Shown here one piece after another: positions 46,128-57,000 of a DNA stretch of 64,000 nt. Origin of the DNA: Haemophilus parainfluenzae (lineage in GTDB: Bacteria > Pseudomonadota > Gammaproteobacteria > Enterobacterales > Pasteurellaceae). The stretch spans positions 496,001 to 560,000 of the forward strand of contig NZ_CP127167.1 of the NCBI RefSeq assembly GCF_036288925.1. The letters are read 5' to 3'. The notes beneath the pieces are model-generated. The model saw only the letters and a program-made list of their open reading frames with translations, did not search any database and had not been told where the DNA came from. The translations under genes were made by a program, and so were the position numbers. Every line of letters begins with the position of its first letter. The first letter of the stretch is position 1.

Positions 46128-47792
46128 ATGAAAAAAATGCTCAGTTTTGAGTTTTGGCAAAAATTCGGTAAATGCCTAATGGTGGTGATTGCCGTTATGC
46201 CAGCAGCAGGTTTAATGGTGAGTATTGGCAACTCACTGCCTTTGATTAGTGACACAGAATGGCTAGTACGTGTCGGAAACATTATCGCTCAAATTGGTTG
46301 GGGGATTATCGGTAACCTTCATTTATTATTTGCTTTAGCGATTGGTGGTAGCTGGGCAAATGAGCGTGCAGGTGGCGCATTTGCAGCGGGTCTTGCTTTC
46401 ATTTTAATTAACTTAATCACTGGTAACTTTTTCGGTGTGAAACTTGAAATGCTAGCGGATCCAAATGCACACGTAAATACCGTATTTGCAGGCGAAATCC
46501 CAGTTGCACATTACTTTGTGAATATTCTAGGGCAACCTGCATTGAATATGGGGGTTTTCGTCGGTATTATTGCGGGTTTTGTGGGGGCAACAACCTTCAA
46601 TAGTTACTACAATTTCCGTAAGTTACCTGAAGTACTCACCTTCTTTAATGGTAAACGTTTTGTTCCTTTCGTTGTTATTTATCGTTCTGTATTAGTCGCT
46701 ATCGTCTTATCGCTATTCTGGCCTTTAGTCCAAACCGGAATTAACCATTTCGGTCAATGGATTGCTAATTCACAAAACTCAGCGCCAATCTTAGCACCAT
46801 TTATTTATGGTACCTTAGAGCGTCTATTACTTCCGTTTGGTTTACACCACATGTTGACTATCCCAATGAATTATACGTCATTAGGGGGTACTTATGAATT
46901 CTTAACAGGTGTACAACAAGGTAAACAAGTATTTGGTCAAGACCCGCTATGGCTTGCATGGATTTCTGACTTAATTAACCTTAAAGATGCGGGTAATGTA
47001 ACCCAATATAACGAGCTACTTTCAACCGTGACACCCGCTCGATTCAAAGTAGGGCAAATGATTGGTTCAAGCGGTATCTTAATGGGTTTGACACTTGCGA
47101 TGTATATCAACGTAGATGAAGATAAGAAAAAACTCTATAAAGGTATTTTCCTTTCATCAGCACTTGCGGTGTTCTTAACAGGGGTAACAGAGCCAATCGA
47201 ATACATGTTTATGTTTGTCGCATTACCACTTTATATTGTTTATGCGTTAGTACAAGGTTCTGCTTTTGCCATGGCAGATATCGTGGACTTACGTGTGCAT
47301 TCCTTCGGTAACATTGAGTTCTTAACCCGTACACCAATGGCGATTAAAGCCGGCATTGGTATGGATGTAATCAACTTTATTTGGGTATCTATCCTATTTG
47401 CCGTTGCTATGTTCTTTATCGCGAACTTTATGATTAAGAAATTTAATCTTGCCACAGCAGGCCGTAATGGTAACTATGATGCAAAAGGTTCAGATGAAGC
47501 TTCTAGCGATGAGCCAAAAGTGGCAAATGCTAGCGCGCAAGTTATTCAAATCATCAACTTACTTGGTGGACGTAATAACATCGCAGATGTTGATGCTTGT
47601 ATGACACGTTTACGTATTACCGTACATAACCCAGACTTAGTGGGTGATAAAGCAAGCTGGAAACAAGCGGGCGCAATGGGCTTTATCGTGAAAGGCTCTG
47701 GTATCCAAGCGATTTATGGGCCAAAAGCAGATGTTTTAAAATCGGATATTCAAGACGTGCTTTCATCAGGCATTAACATTCCTAAAATGTAA
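46128..47792 (+). CDS. MalT-like PTS EIICB, maltose/glucose family
   Basis: 554 residues. An EIIC domain of about ten helices (1-435; GVTEPIEYMFMFVALPLYIVY, FGLHHMLTIPMNY), a linker, and an EIIB domain (about 465-554) with phosphocysteine in VDACMTRLRITVHN. No EIIA is attached, so Crr from elsewhere must supply phosphate. The neighbouring maltodextrin enzymes and phosphatase argue for maltose rather than glucose as substrate. Last gene of the operon; a hairpin follows at 47812. Confidence 0.9.
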   Translation: MKKMLSFEFWQKFGKCLMVVIAVMPAAGLMVSIGNSLPLISDTEWLVRVGNIIAQIGWGIIGNLHLLFALAIGGSWANERAGGAFAAGLAFILINLITGNFFGVKLEMLADPNAHVNTVFAGEIPVAHYFVNILGQPALNMGVFVGIIAGFVGATTFNSYYNFRKLPEVLTFFNGKRFVPFVVIYRSVLVAIVLSLFWPLVQTGINHFGQWIANSQNSAPILAPFIYGTLERLLLPFGLHHMLTIPMNYTSLGGTYEFLTGVQQGKQVFGQDPLWLAWISDLINLKDAGNVTQYNELLSTVTPARFKVGQMIGSSGILMGLTLAMYINVDEDKKKLYKGIFLSSALAVFLTGVTEPIEYMFMFVALPLYIVYALVQGSAFAMADIVDLRVHSFGNIEFLTRTPMAIKAGIGMDVINFIWVSILFAVAMFFIANFMIKKFNLATAGRNGNYDAKGSDEASSDEPKVANASAQVIQIINLLGGRNNIADVDACMTRLRITVHNPDLVGDKASWKQAGAMGFIVKGSGIQAIYGPKADVLKSDIQDVLSSGINIPKM

Positions 47793-47811
47793 TTCTACTT
47801 AAATATTGATT

Positions 47812-47839
47812 TTATCCCCGCTTTCAAAAGTGGGGATAA
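47812..47839. terminator. Bidirectional hairpin between the mal operon and glycosyltransferase gene
   Basis: TTATCCCC and GGGGATAA flank a further CTT/AAG pairing. Convergent genes on each side; weak T runs. Confidence 0.65.
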
Positions 47840-47874
47840 TCGACTAATCACCCATAGCAACAATAAGGACAGTG

Positions 47875-49755
47875 CTACTCAATTGTTTTAAGAAATGCAA
47901 AAAATTGTTTAGATACCGACTCAAACATAAATGGCTTGACCGCCTCAATTAATTTCTTTCGATAAGCGGTACTGATGATATCATTCGTTAAAAATTGATA
48001 AGCTTGTTCAATAAACGCTTTCTCATCACCTAATGGTATTAACATACCAAATTTACCATCATTTAATATTTCTCTCGGACCTGTTGGGCAATCAAAAGCA
48101 ATGATTGGTGTACCACATATCATACTTTCAATAAATACTGTCGGAAGCCCTTCTAAACGAGAAGTATGCATAAATAACTTCGCATGCTTCATAAACGGAA
48201 AAGGATTATCACGGCTTCCTAATAACAAGCAATCATCTTGTAAACCTAAGTGATGAATTTTGTCTACTAATTGTGCTTCGATATGTTCATGCCCTTTACC
48301 GATAATATAAAGTTTTTCTTTACAGCCACGTTTTTTTAACTCAGCATAAATATCCAACATCTGTAAATGATTTTTATATTCGAATAACCTTGCTACCGAA
48401 AGAATAAAAGGTTGTGCAAATAAGGCTTTATCCTCTGGATTGATTTCCTCGGCCAAGCGACAAATTCTAAAATTATCTACAGGGTTATAAATCATCTGAG
48501 TTGGTAATGCTAAATTCATTTTAGCAAAAGAAATTTTGGCCAAATGATCCATATCATGAGAAATTGTAATTGCGGCACAATGTTTAGCCAAAATAGGATA
48601 ATACTGTGTGGCATTCTCTCGATATCGATCAAGATCATCTTTAATATGTACCCAACGAATAATTTTACTTGATACATCGTATTGAGAAAGAAAATCATCT
48701 AAATGCTGATTAAAATTCACAATAATGTCAAAATGATTTTGGGTTAAAAAATCTAAGATCGCATTATTTGTTCTTATCTTTATTCCGTTTTGCCAACTAG
48801 AGAAATAATGTCTCTCTTTTTCTGTTAATTGATCTTGTAATTTCCAATATAAAAAAATATTAAACTCAGACTCTACTTCCGTTAGAATAAAGGAAACTTT
48901 CACGGAATCTGGAATTAGCGAATTAATTCTTGATATAGGTGCTTCATTTAAAAGAAGTAGTTCAACCTCATAATTGGGATTTAATGCCAGTATCTTTAAG
49001 TAATTTAACAGAATCGTTTCTGCTCCACCAATGATCAATGATTGATGAACAAACAAAATCTTTTTCTTTTTATTAGGTAAATCTCTATCCCAAATATAAG
49101 AATCGCTCCATTCTGTAATCGACCCTAATAAAGGATTTGCAACCGTAATATGATTACTCTCACAAAATGCGGTAAAAATATCTGCCAACCAAAATGGTTT
49201 GATCCTTTGGCATTTTTCCGTCATCTTTTTAGCAAATGATCTACGTATTAAATAAAGTGATGCCCCGTCATTGTCATATTCATTATGATTTAAAAACACA
49301 ACTGGCTTAATTTCTTCATCACCTGTTGAAATTGCACTTTTCCAAAAAGGAATTCGCCCGCCAATTTTATGTAAAAGAACAATATTCGACTCACTCTTTC
49401 TCATATTATCAATTAATTGACGAACGGAATAAGAAAAACGAGGTGCCAAGATAATGTCATCTTCAGCGACTACAGCAAAATCGTCATCATTAAGTGATTG
49501 ATCTTCAGCGATCATTTTCCAAGCTTTAATATGTGAAAGGGTACAACAGATTTCTCCTAAACTCACTGATGCTCTATGATAATGAGATTGAACAAATGTT
49601 TGATCAAACAATAAATTTTCCACATTCGAAATATGCTCAAAATCATTTTTATCGATTGCTTCTAGCCTCGTAAAAAATTTTGCATCTGGATGTTGATTAA
49701 ATCTATAGAGTCTTTCTTTACTTCGGGTTAAGTTAATTACATAGCCTTTAAACAT
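47875..49755 (-). CDS. Two-domain glycosyltransferase: GT25 fused to GT4
   Basis: 626 residues. Residues 1-225 are a GT25 domain (FKGYVINLTRSKERLYRFN; metal-binding VVAEDDIIL; LCTLSHIKAW-type ICCTLSHIKAWK), as in LOS galactosyl/glucosyltransferases. Residues 235-626 are a GT4 GT-B domain with KKILFVHQSLIIGGAET, FILSVARLFEYKNH and the ExxxxxxxE motif RLEGLPTVFIES. Two transferases in one chain can add successive sugars. It follows the DUF2827-like gene by 11 bases and lies downstream of the serine-rich adhesin, so adhesin glycosylation is a strong hypothesis; LOS synthesis is the alternative. Confidence 0.88.
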   Translation of the reverse strand: MFKGYVINLTRSKERLYRFNQHPDAKFFTRLEAIDKNDFEHISNVENLLFDQTFVQSHYHRASVSLGEICCTLSHIKAWKMIAEDQSLNDDDFAVVAEDDIILAPRFSYSVRQLIDNMRKSESNIVLLHKIGGRIPFWKSAISTGDEEIKPVVFLNHNEYDNDGASLYLIRRSFAKKMTEKCQRIKPFWLADIFTAFCESNHITVANPLLGSITEWSDSYIWDRDLPNKKKKILFVHQSLIIGGAETILLNYLKILALNPNYEVELLLLNEAPISRINSLIPDSVKVSFILTEVESEFNIFLYWKLQDQLTEKERHYFSSWQNGIKIRTNNAILDFLTQNHFDIIVNFNQHLDDFLSQYDVSSKIIRWVHIKDDLDRYRENATQYYPILAKHCAAITISHDMDHLAKISFAKMNLALPTQMIYNPVDNFRICRLAEEINPEDKALFAQPFILSVARLFEYKNHLQMLDIYAELKKRGCKEKLYIIGKGHEHIEAQLVDKIHHLGLQDDCLLLGSRDNPFPFMKHAKLFMHTSRLEGLPTVFIESMICGTPIIAFDCPTGPREILNDGKFGMLIPLGDEKAFIEQAYQFLTNDIISTAYRKKLIEAVKPFMFESVSKQFFAFLKTIE

Positions 49756-49766
49756 AACAAACCTTA

Positions 49767-50903
49767 TTATTCAAATAATCTTTTTAATTCTTTCTCGTAT
49801 AGGTATATATTAACTGGGTTAGTGGGCAATAAAGAATCCAAATACTCATTTGCGCGTTTTACATATTGAACATGATTTTTATCATGATTCTCGATCACAT
49901 CTAATAGCACTTTTGCGCCATTAAAAGCATCAAATTCATCATAGTAATAGCCAACACCTTTCGGTAATAATTTAGAATTGTGAATGAATGGATATCCCCC
50001 GTACAATGCATCATTATAGGCATAATTTAATCCATTTTCCCATTGGTGACTGAGTACTACATCAACATATCTTGTTAAAAAATCTGGCATCTGATAACGA
50101 CCTTCAACAGTCATTATTCCTTTTCCTACAATTTGTGTTCTACCGATAAAGTTAAAAAATGTCGGGTTATCTTTTTTATGATAAGTATTACAAGCATAAA
50201 AATGCTTAATTTTACTTGGATCAGTTCGGTATGCCTGTTCACAAATTAAAATCGGAATAAAGCTCGTTTTTACAATATTCATATTAGCTTCAAACGAAGC
50301 AATGCGCTTACCTTTTTCAACAAAATTTGGCTTATAACCAAACTCCAGATTATGATCTTTTTTTAATCGTTCAATTACTTGATCACAAAATATTGGAGAC
50401 CAAATAGCTGGTACAACATAAGAATCGCAGTCATACATAATTGAAAGATAAGAACGACAGGTATTTTCATGCTGAGGAATCATCCATACCTTATCAAACA
50501 TCGTACCATTAAATACACGACCGGCTTTCTTATCAAAAAGAAAATATTCCATATCCATCACAAAATCGTTACCCATTTTATAACAGACTACTTTCCCACC
50601 ATGTTCATGCATACGTGTTACTTGAGGCGGTTCAACGGTTAATGATCCCTCAATAAGAACATCCAACTCATCAATCACATCGTCAATATAGGCAAATTTT
50701 AAGTTAAGGTTATCTAGCATAAAACCTTTCGGTGGTGTTGTTCGCTTCTCAGGCCCCCAGGAAACCAATACAACATCTTGCACAATATCAGAATGTTTAA
50801 ATAGTGTATAAAGATGAATCACATTTTGATTTGCGCCATTTGCCCAGATATCTGCAACTTGCGCTTCTAAATTAAAAGTAATCCCAATCTTATATTTTTT
50901 CAC
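49767..50903 (-). CDS. DUF2827-like predicted glycosyltransferase
   Basis: 378 residues, GTG start at 50903 with AAGGA seven bases upstream. KIGITFNLEAQVADIWANGA at the start, FNGTMFDKVWMIPQHENTC in the middle and LSHQWENGLNYAYNDALYGGYPFIHNS near the C-terminus resemble a GT-B fold, and I believe the family is DUF2827. It is encoded between the adhesin and the GT25-GT4 protein on the same strand. A role as the first transferase on the adhesin stalk is an inference from position. Confidence 0.72.
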   Translation of the reverse strand: MKKYKIGITFNLEAQVADIWANGANQNVIHLYTLFKHSDIVQDVVLVSWGPEKRTTPPKGFMLDNLNLKFAYIDDVIDELDVLIEGSLTVEPPQVTRMHEHGGKVVCYKMGNDFVMDMEYFLFDKKAGRVFNGTMFDKVWMIPQHENTCRSYLSIMYDCDSYVVPAIWSPIFCDQVIERLKKDHNLEFGYKPNFVEKGKRIASFEANMNIVKTSFIPILICEQAYRTDPSKIKHFYACNTYHKKDNPTFFNFIGRTQIVGKGIMTVEGRYQMPDFLTRYVDVVLSHQWENGLNYAYNDALYGGYPFIHNSKLLPKGVGYYYDEFDAFNGAKVLLDVIENHDKNHVQYVKRANEYLDSLLPTNPVNIYLYEKELKRLFE

Positions 50904-50982
50904 GTTATATCCTTGTTATATAAATCCTCTAAAAAGAGCGGTTAAACTTTAAGGTATTTTATTTATCATACTTGAAGCCATA

Positions 50983-51012
50983 TAAAAATGACTCAGGAAT
51001 TTCCTGAGTCAT
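50983..51012 (-). terminator. Terminator of the adhesin gene
   Basis: ATGACTCAGGA - ATT - TCCTGAGTCAT, an 11-bp perfect stem, followed on the minus strand by TTTTATA. The glycosyltransferase genes lie beyond it. Confidence 0.88.
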
Positions 51013-51034
51013 TTCAACTTAATGCATCAATTCA

Positions 51035-54000
51035 TTACCATTGGTAACCGATACCGGCTCCAATATTATAATCACCTTGAGTTGTTGCTCCACCGGTTAC
51101 TTTGAAGATAATCTTATTATTATCACTCATTCTCGAATAACCTACGGCAACTGCGCTTTGACCTTTATAATTGCCAACACCAGCACCAACCATTGATGCA
51201 CCAGGACGCGTCACTTGTGGAATATTGGCAATAGCTGTTGCACCGGCAATACCACCACGAAGTTTCTTATCCGTTTTTCTCAGATCACTACGTACTGAAT
51301 TCACATCATTACGAACCGAACTCACGGCACTATCAACATATTGTTTATTTGCCGCATCAGTCGCATGAACAGGATTCGCAACATTAGTAATACGACGTTC
51401 ATGATTTTGGCGTCCTACAGATACAGTATCTTTCTCATGAGCCTCAGATCCCTGACCAATCGCCACTGCATTTTCTGCTGTTGCTTTAGCATCTTGACCT
51501 AATGCTGTTGAGTTTTTACCTGATGCTTCCGCATTATTACCAATAGCTGTTGCATTTTCGCCACTTGCATTTGAACCATACCCCATAGCTGTCGCATCTT
51601 TACCTTTCGCTGATGCGCTATTTCTATCACTAGTATTATCTGCTGCAATCGCCGTACGACCTTTGCTATCAACAATTCCTGCGTCTTCAATACGTCTTGC
51701 CGTGCTTTCTGCTACTGAGGCAGAAGATGCCGCTGAGCTTGCGCTGTTACTTGCTGCTGACGCTGAACTATCCGCTGCACTTGCGCTGTTGCTTGCCACG
51801 GATGCGGAAGATTGCGCGGAGCTTGCGCTATTACTTGCCACTGACGCTGAAGATTGCGCTGAGCTTGCACTGTTGCTTGCCGCTGAAGCTGAAGATTGCG
51901 CAGAACTTGCACTGTTGCTTGCGATAGACGCTGAAGACTGTGCAGAACTTGCGCTATTACTTGCCGCTGATGCGGAAGATTGTGCAGAACTTGCACTGTT
52001 GCTTGCCGCTGAAGCTGAAGATTGCGCGGAGCTTGCGCTGTTGCTTGCGATAGACGCTGAAGACTGTGCAGAACTTGCGCTGTTGCTTGCCGCTGAAGCT
52101 GAAGATTGTGCGGAGCTTGCGCTATTACTTGCCACTGACGCTGAAGATTGCGCAGAACTTGCACTGTTGCTTGCAATAGACGCTGAAGACTGTGCAGAAC
52201 TTGCGCTGTTGCTTGCCACTGACGCTGAAGATTGCGCAGAGCTTGCACTGTTGCTTGCCGCTGAAGCTGAAGATTGTGCGGAACTTGCACTATTGCTTGC
52301 GATAGACGCTGAAGATTGTGCAGAACTTGCACTGTTGCTTGCCACGGATGCGGAAGACTGTGCAGAACTTGCACTGTTGCTTGCCGCTGAAGCTGAAGAT
52401 TGTGCGGAACTTGCGCTATTACTTGCCACTGACGCTGAAGACTGTGCAGAACTTGCGCTATTACTTGCCGCTGATGCGGAAGATTGCGCAGAACTTGCGC
52501 TATTGCTTGCGATAGACGCTGAAGACTGCGCAGAACTTGCACTGTTGCTTGCGATAGACGCTGAAGATTGTGCGGAGCTTGCGCTATTACTTGCCACTGA
52601 CGCTGAAGATTGCGCTGAGCTTGCACTGTTGCTTGCGATAGACGCTGAAGACTGTGCAGAACTTGCGCTGTTGCTTGCCGCTGAAGCTGAAGATTGTGCG
52701 GAGCTTGCGCTATTACTTGCCGCTGATGCGGAAGATTGCGCAGAACTTGCGCTGTTGCTTGCAATAGACGCTGAAGACTGTGCAGAACTTGCGCTATTAC
52801 TTGCCACTGACGCTGAAGATTGCGCTGAACTTGCACTGTTGCTTGCCGCTGAAGCTGAAGATTGCGCAGAACTTGCACTGTTGCTTGCGATAGACGCTGA
52901 AGACTGTGCAGAACTTGCGCTATTACTTGCCGCTGATGCGGAAGATTGTGCAGAACTTGCACTGTTGCTTGCCGCTGAAGCTGAAGATTGCGCGGAGCTT
53001 GCGCTGTTGCTTGCGATAGACGCTGAAGACTGTGCAGAACTTGCGCTGTTGCTTGCCGCTGAAGCTGAAGATTGTGCGGAGCTTGCGCTATTACTTGCCA
53101 CTGACGCTGAAGATTGCGCAGAACTTGCACTGTTGCTTGCAATAGACGCTGAAGACTGTGCAGAACTTGCGCTGTTGCTTGCCACTGACGCTGAAGATTG
53201 CGCAGAACTTGCACTGTTGCTTGCGATAGACGCTGAAGATTGTGCGGAGCTTGCGCTATTACTTGCCACTGACGCTGAAGATTGCGCTGAGCTTGCACTG
53301 TTGCTTGCGATAGACGCTGAAGACTGTGCAGAACTTGCGCTGTTGCTTGCCGCTGAAGCTGAAGATTGTGCGGAGCTTGCGCTATTACTTGCCGCTGATG
53401 CGGAAGATTGCGCAGAACTTGCGCTGTTGCTTGCAATAGACGCTGAAGACTGTGCAGAACTTGCGCTATTACTTGCCACTGACGCTGAAGATTGCGCTGA
53501 ACTTGCACTGTTGCTTGCCGCTGAAGCTGAAGATTGCGCAGAACTTGCACTGTTGCTTGCGATAGACGCTGAAGACTGTGCAGAACTTGCGCTATTACTT
53601 GCCGCTGATGCGGAAGATTGTGCAGAACTTGCACTGTTGCTTGCCGCTGAAGCTGAAGATTGCGCGGAGCTTGCGCTGTTGCTTGCGATAGACGCTGAAG
53701 ACTGTGCAGAACTTGCGCTGTTGCTTGCCGCTGAAGCTGAAGATTGTGCGGAGCTTGCGCTATTACTTGCCACTGACGCTGAAGATTGCGCAGAACTTGC
53801 ACTGTTGCTTGCAATAGACGCTGAAGACTGTGCAGAACTTGCGCTGTTGCTTGCCACTGACGCTGAAGATTGCGCAGAGCTTGCACTGTTGCTTGCCGCT
53901 GAAGCTGAAGATTGTGCGGAACTTGCACTATTGCTTGCGATAGACGCTGAAGATTGTGCAGAACTTGCACTGTTGCTTGCCACGGATGCGGAAGACTGTG

Positions 54001-57000
54001 CAGAACTTGCACTGTTGCTTGCCGCTGAAGCTGAAGATTGTGCGGAACTTGCGCTATTACTTGCCACTGACGCTGAAGACTGTGCAGAACTTGCGCTATT
54101 ACTTGCCGCTGATGCGGAAGATTGCGCAGAACTTGCGCTATTGCTTGCGATAGACGCTGAAGACTGCGCAGAACTTGCACTGTTGCTTGCGATAGACGCT
54201 GAAGATTGTGCGGAGCTTGCGCTATTACTTGCCACTGACGCTGAAGATTGCGCTGAGCTTGCACTGTTGCTTGCCGCTGAAGCTGAAGATTGCGCAGAAC
54301 TTGCACTGTTGCTTGCGATAGACGCTGAAGACTGTGCAGAACTTGCGCTATTACTTGCCGCTGATGCGGAAGATTGTGCAGAACTTGCACTGTTGCTTGC
54401 CGCTGAAGCTGAAGATTGCGCGGAGCTTGCGCTGTTGCTTGCGATAGACGCTGAAGACTGTGCAGAACTTGCGCTGTTGCTTGCCGCTGAAGCTGAAGAT
54501 TGTGCGGAGCTTGCGCTATTACTTGCCACTGACGCTGAAGATTGCGCAGAACTTGCACTGTTGCTTGCAATAGACGCTGAAGACTGTGCAGAACTTGCGC
54601 TGTTGCTTGCCACTGACGCTGAAGATTGCGCAGAGCTTGCACTGTTGCTTGCCGCTGAAGCTGAAGATTGTGCGGAACTTGCACTATTGCTTGCGATAGA
54701 CGCTGAAGATTGTGCAGAACTTGCACTGTTGCTTGCCACGGATGCGGAAGACTGTGCAGAACTTGCACTGTTGCTTGCCGCTGAAGCTGAAGATTGTGCG
54801 GAACTTGCGCTATTACTTGCCACTGACGCTGAAGACTGTGCAGAACTTGCGCTATTACTTGCCGCTGATGCGGAAGATTGCGCAGAACTTGCGCTATTGC
54901 TTGCGATAGACGCTGAAGACTGCGCAGAACTTGCACTGTTGCTTGCGATAGACGCTGAAGATTGTGCGGAGCTTGCGCTATTACTTGCCACTGACGCTGA
55001 AGATTGCGCTGAGCTTGCACTGTTGCTTGCGATAGACGCTGAAGACTGTGCAGAACTTGCGCTGTTGCTTGCCGCTGAAGCTGAAGATTGTGCGGAGCTT
55101 GCGCTATTACTTGCCGCTGATGCGGAAGATTGCGCAGAACTTGCGCTGTTGCTTGCAATAGACGCTGAAGACTGTGCAGAACTTGCGCTATTACTTGCCA
55201 CTGACGCTGAAGATTGCGCTGAACTTGCACTGTTGCTTGCCGCTGAAGCTGAAGATTGCGCAGAACTTGCACTGTTGCTTGCGATAGACGCTGAAGACTG
55301 TGCAGAACTTGCGCTATTACTTGCCGCTGATGCGGAAGATTGTGCAGAACTTGCACTGTTGCTTGCCGCTGAAGCTGAAGATTGCGCGGAGCTTGCGCTG
55401 TTGCTTGCGATAGACGCTGAAGACTGTGCAGAACTTGCGCTGTTGCTTGCCGCTGAAGCTGAAGATTGTGCGGAGCTTGCGCTATTACTTGCCACTGACG
55501 CTGAAGATTGCGCAGAACTTGCACTGTTGCTTGCAATAGACGCTGAAGACTGTGCAGAACTTGCGCTGTTGCTTGCCACTGACGCTGAAGATTGCGCAGA
55601 GCTTGCACTGTTGCTTGCCGCTGAAGCTGAAGATTGTGCGGAACTTGCACTATTGCTTGCGATAGACGCTGAAGATTGTGCAGAACTTGCACTGTTGCTT
55701 GCCACGGATGCGGAAGACTGTGCAGAACTTGCACTGTTGCTTGCCGCTGAAGCTGAAGATTGTGCGGAACTTGCGCTATTACTTGCCACTGACGCTGAAG
55801 ACTGTGCAGAACTTGCGCTATTACTTGCCGCTGATGCGGAAGATTGCGCAGAACTTGCGCTATTGCTTGCGATAGACGCTGAAGACTGCGCAGAACTTGC
55901 ACTGTTGCTTGCGATAGACGCTGAAGATTGTGCGGAGCTTGCGCTATTACTTGCCACTGACGCTGAAGATTGCGCTGAGCTTGCACTGTTGCTTGCGATA
56001 GACGCTGAAGACTGTGCAGAACTTGCGCTGTTGCTTGCCGCTGAAGCTGAAGATTGTGCGGAGCTTGCGCTATTACTTGCCGCTGATGCGGAAGATTGCG
56101 CAGAACTTGCGCTGTTGCTTGCAATAGACGCTGAAGACTGTGCAGAACTTGCGCTATTACTTGCCACTGACGCTGAAGATTGCGCTGAACTTGCACTGTT
56201 ACTTGCGATAGACGCTGAAGACTGTGCGGAGCTTGCGCTATTACTTGCCGCTGACGCTGAAGACTGTGCAGAACTTGCACTATTGCTTGCCGCTGAAGCT
56301 GAAGATTTTGCAGAGTTTGCTGCACCTACTGCATTTGAAACCGCTGAACTAATCGTATTTTTTGAAGTTTGCGACCAACCGTAGACAATATTACCCATCT
56401 TATCAGTGGAAACTTCAAGATCATCAGTAGCACCAAATGTTACACCACCATCGTTCTTAAGATCCCAACCAACAGCTTCACCTTTATCATTCTTTAATTT
56501 ATTAACGTTATTCGCAATATTAAACTTGTACTGTCGCTGATGTAGCGCACTGATTGCACTACTTGCTGCATTTGCCGTATCGCGGGCGCCAGTCGCCACT
56601 TGATAAGCCGCTGAAGCTGAATTACTTGCGGTGCGAGCTGTTGTTAAACCTAAATTAGCCGTATTCTGAGCAGATGAGGCCACTGTACTCGCTGTTTGCG
56701 ATACATTTAATGCATTATTGGCAACTGTTGTTGCTGAAGAGGCCGATGTACTTGCCTGTTGCGCTGTAGTTAAAGCATTCGATATATTATTTTTGGTTTT
56801 TTGAGATAAACCATATTGCACCGTACCATTCGCATCATCGATATATTTAACCTCAAGATCGCCTGTATTCTCAACGGCAAAATTAATTCCATTTCCTGTA
56901 CCAAGATTCCACGTTTTCTTTACTTCTCCTGCAACACGAAACTGATACTCGGTCTCTTTATCCGCTTTTGAATCCGCTACCGTATTAATTGCTTTAGCAA

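Noticed and set aside
51780..56315. Regular repeats as a CRISPR array
   Set aside because: Units are contiguous 42-mers without unique spacers and encode protein; no cas genes are near.
51663..56384. Very long open frames on the + strand (1573 codons) and in a second minus frame across the repeat array
   Set aside because: A 42-base period is a multiple of three, so any frame free of stops in one unit stays open. The products are monotonous, lack a signal or domain, and the true frame is set by the adhesin's head and anchor.
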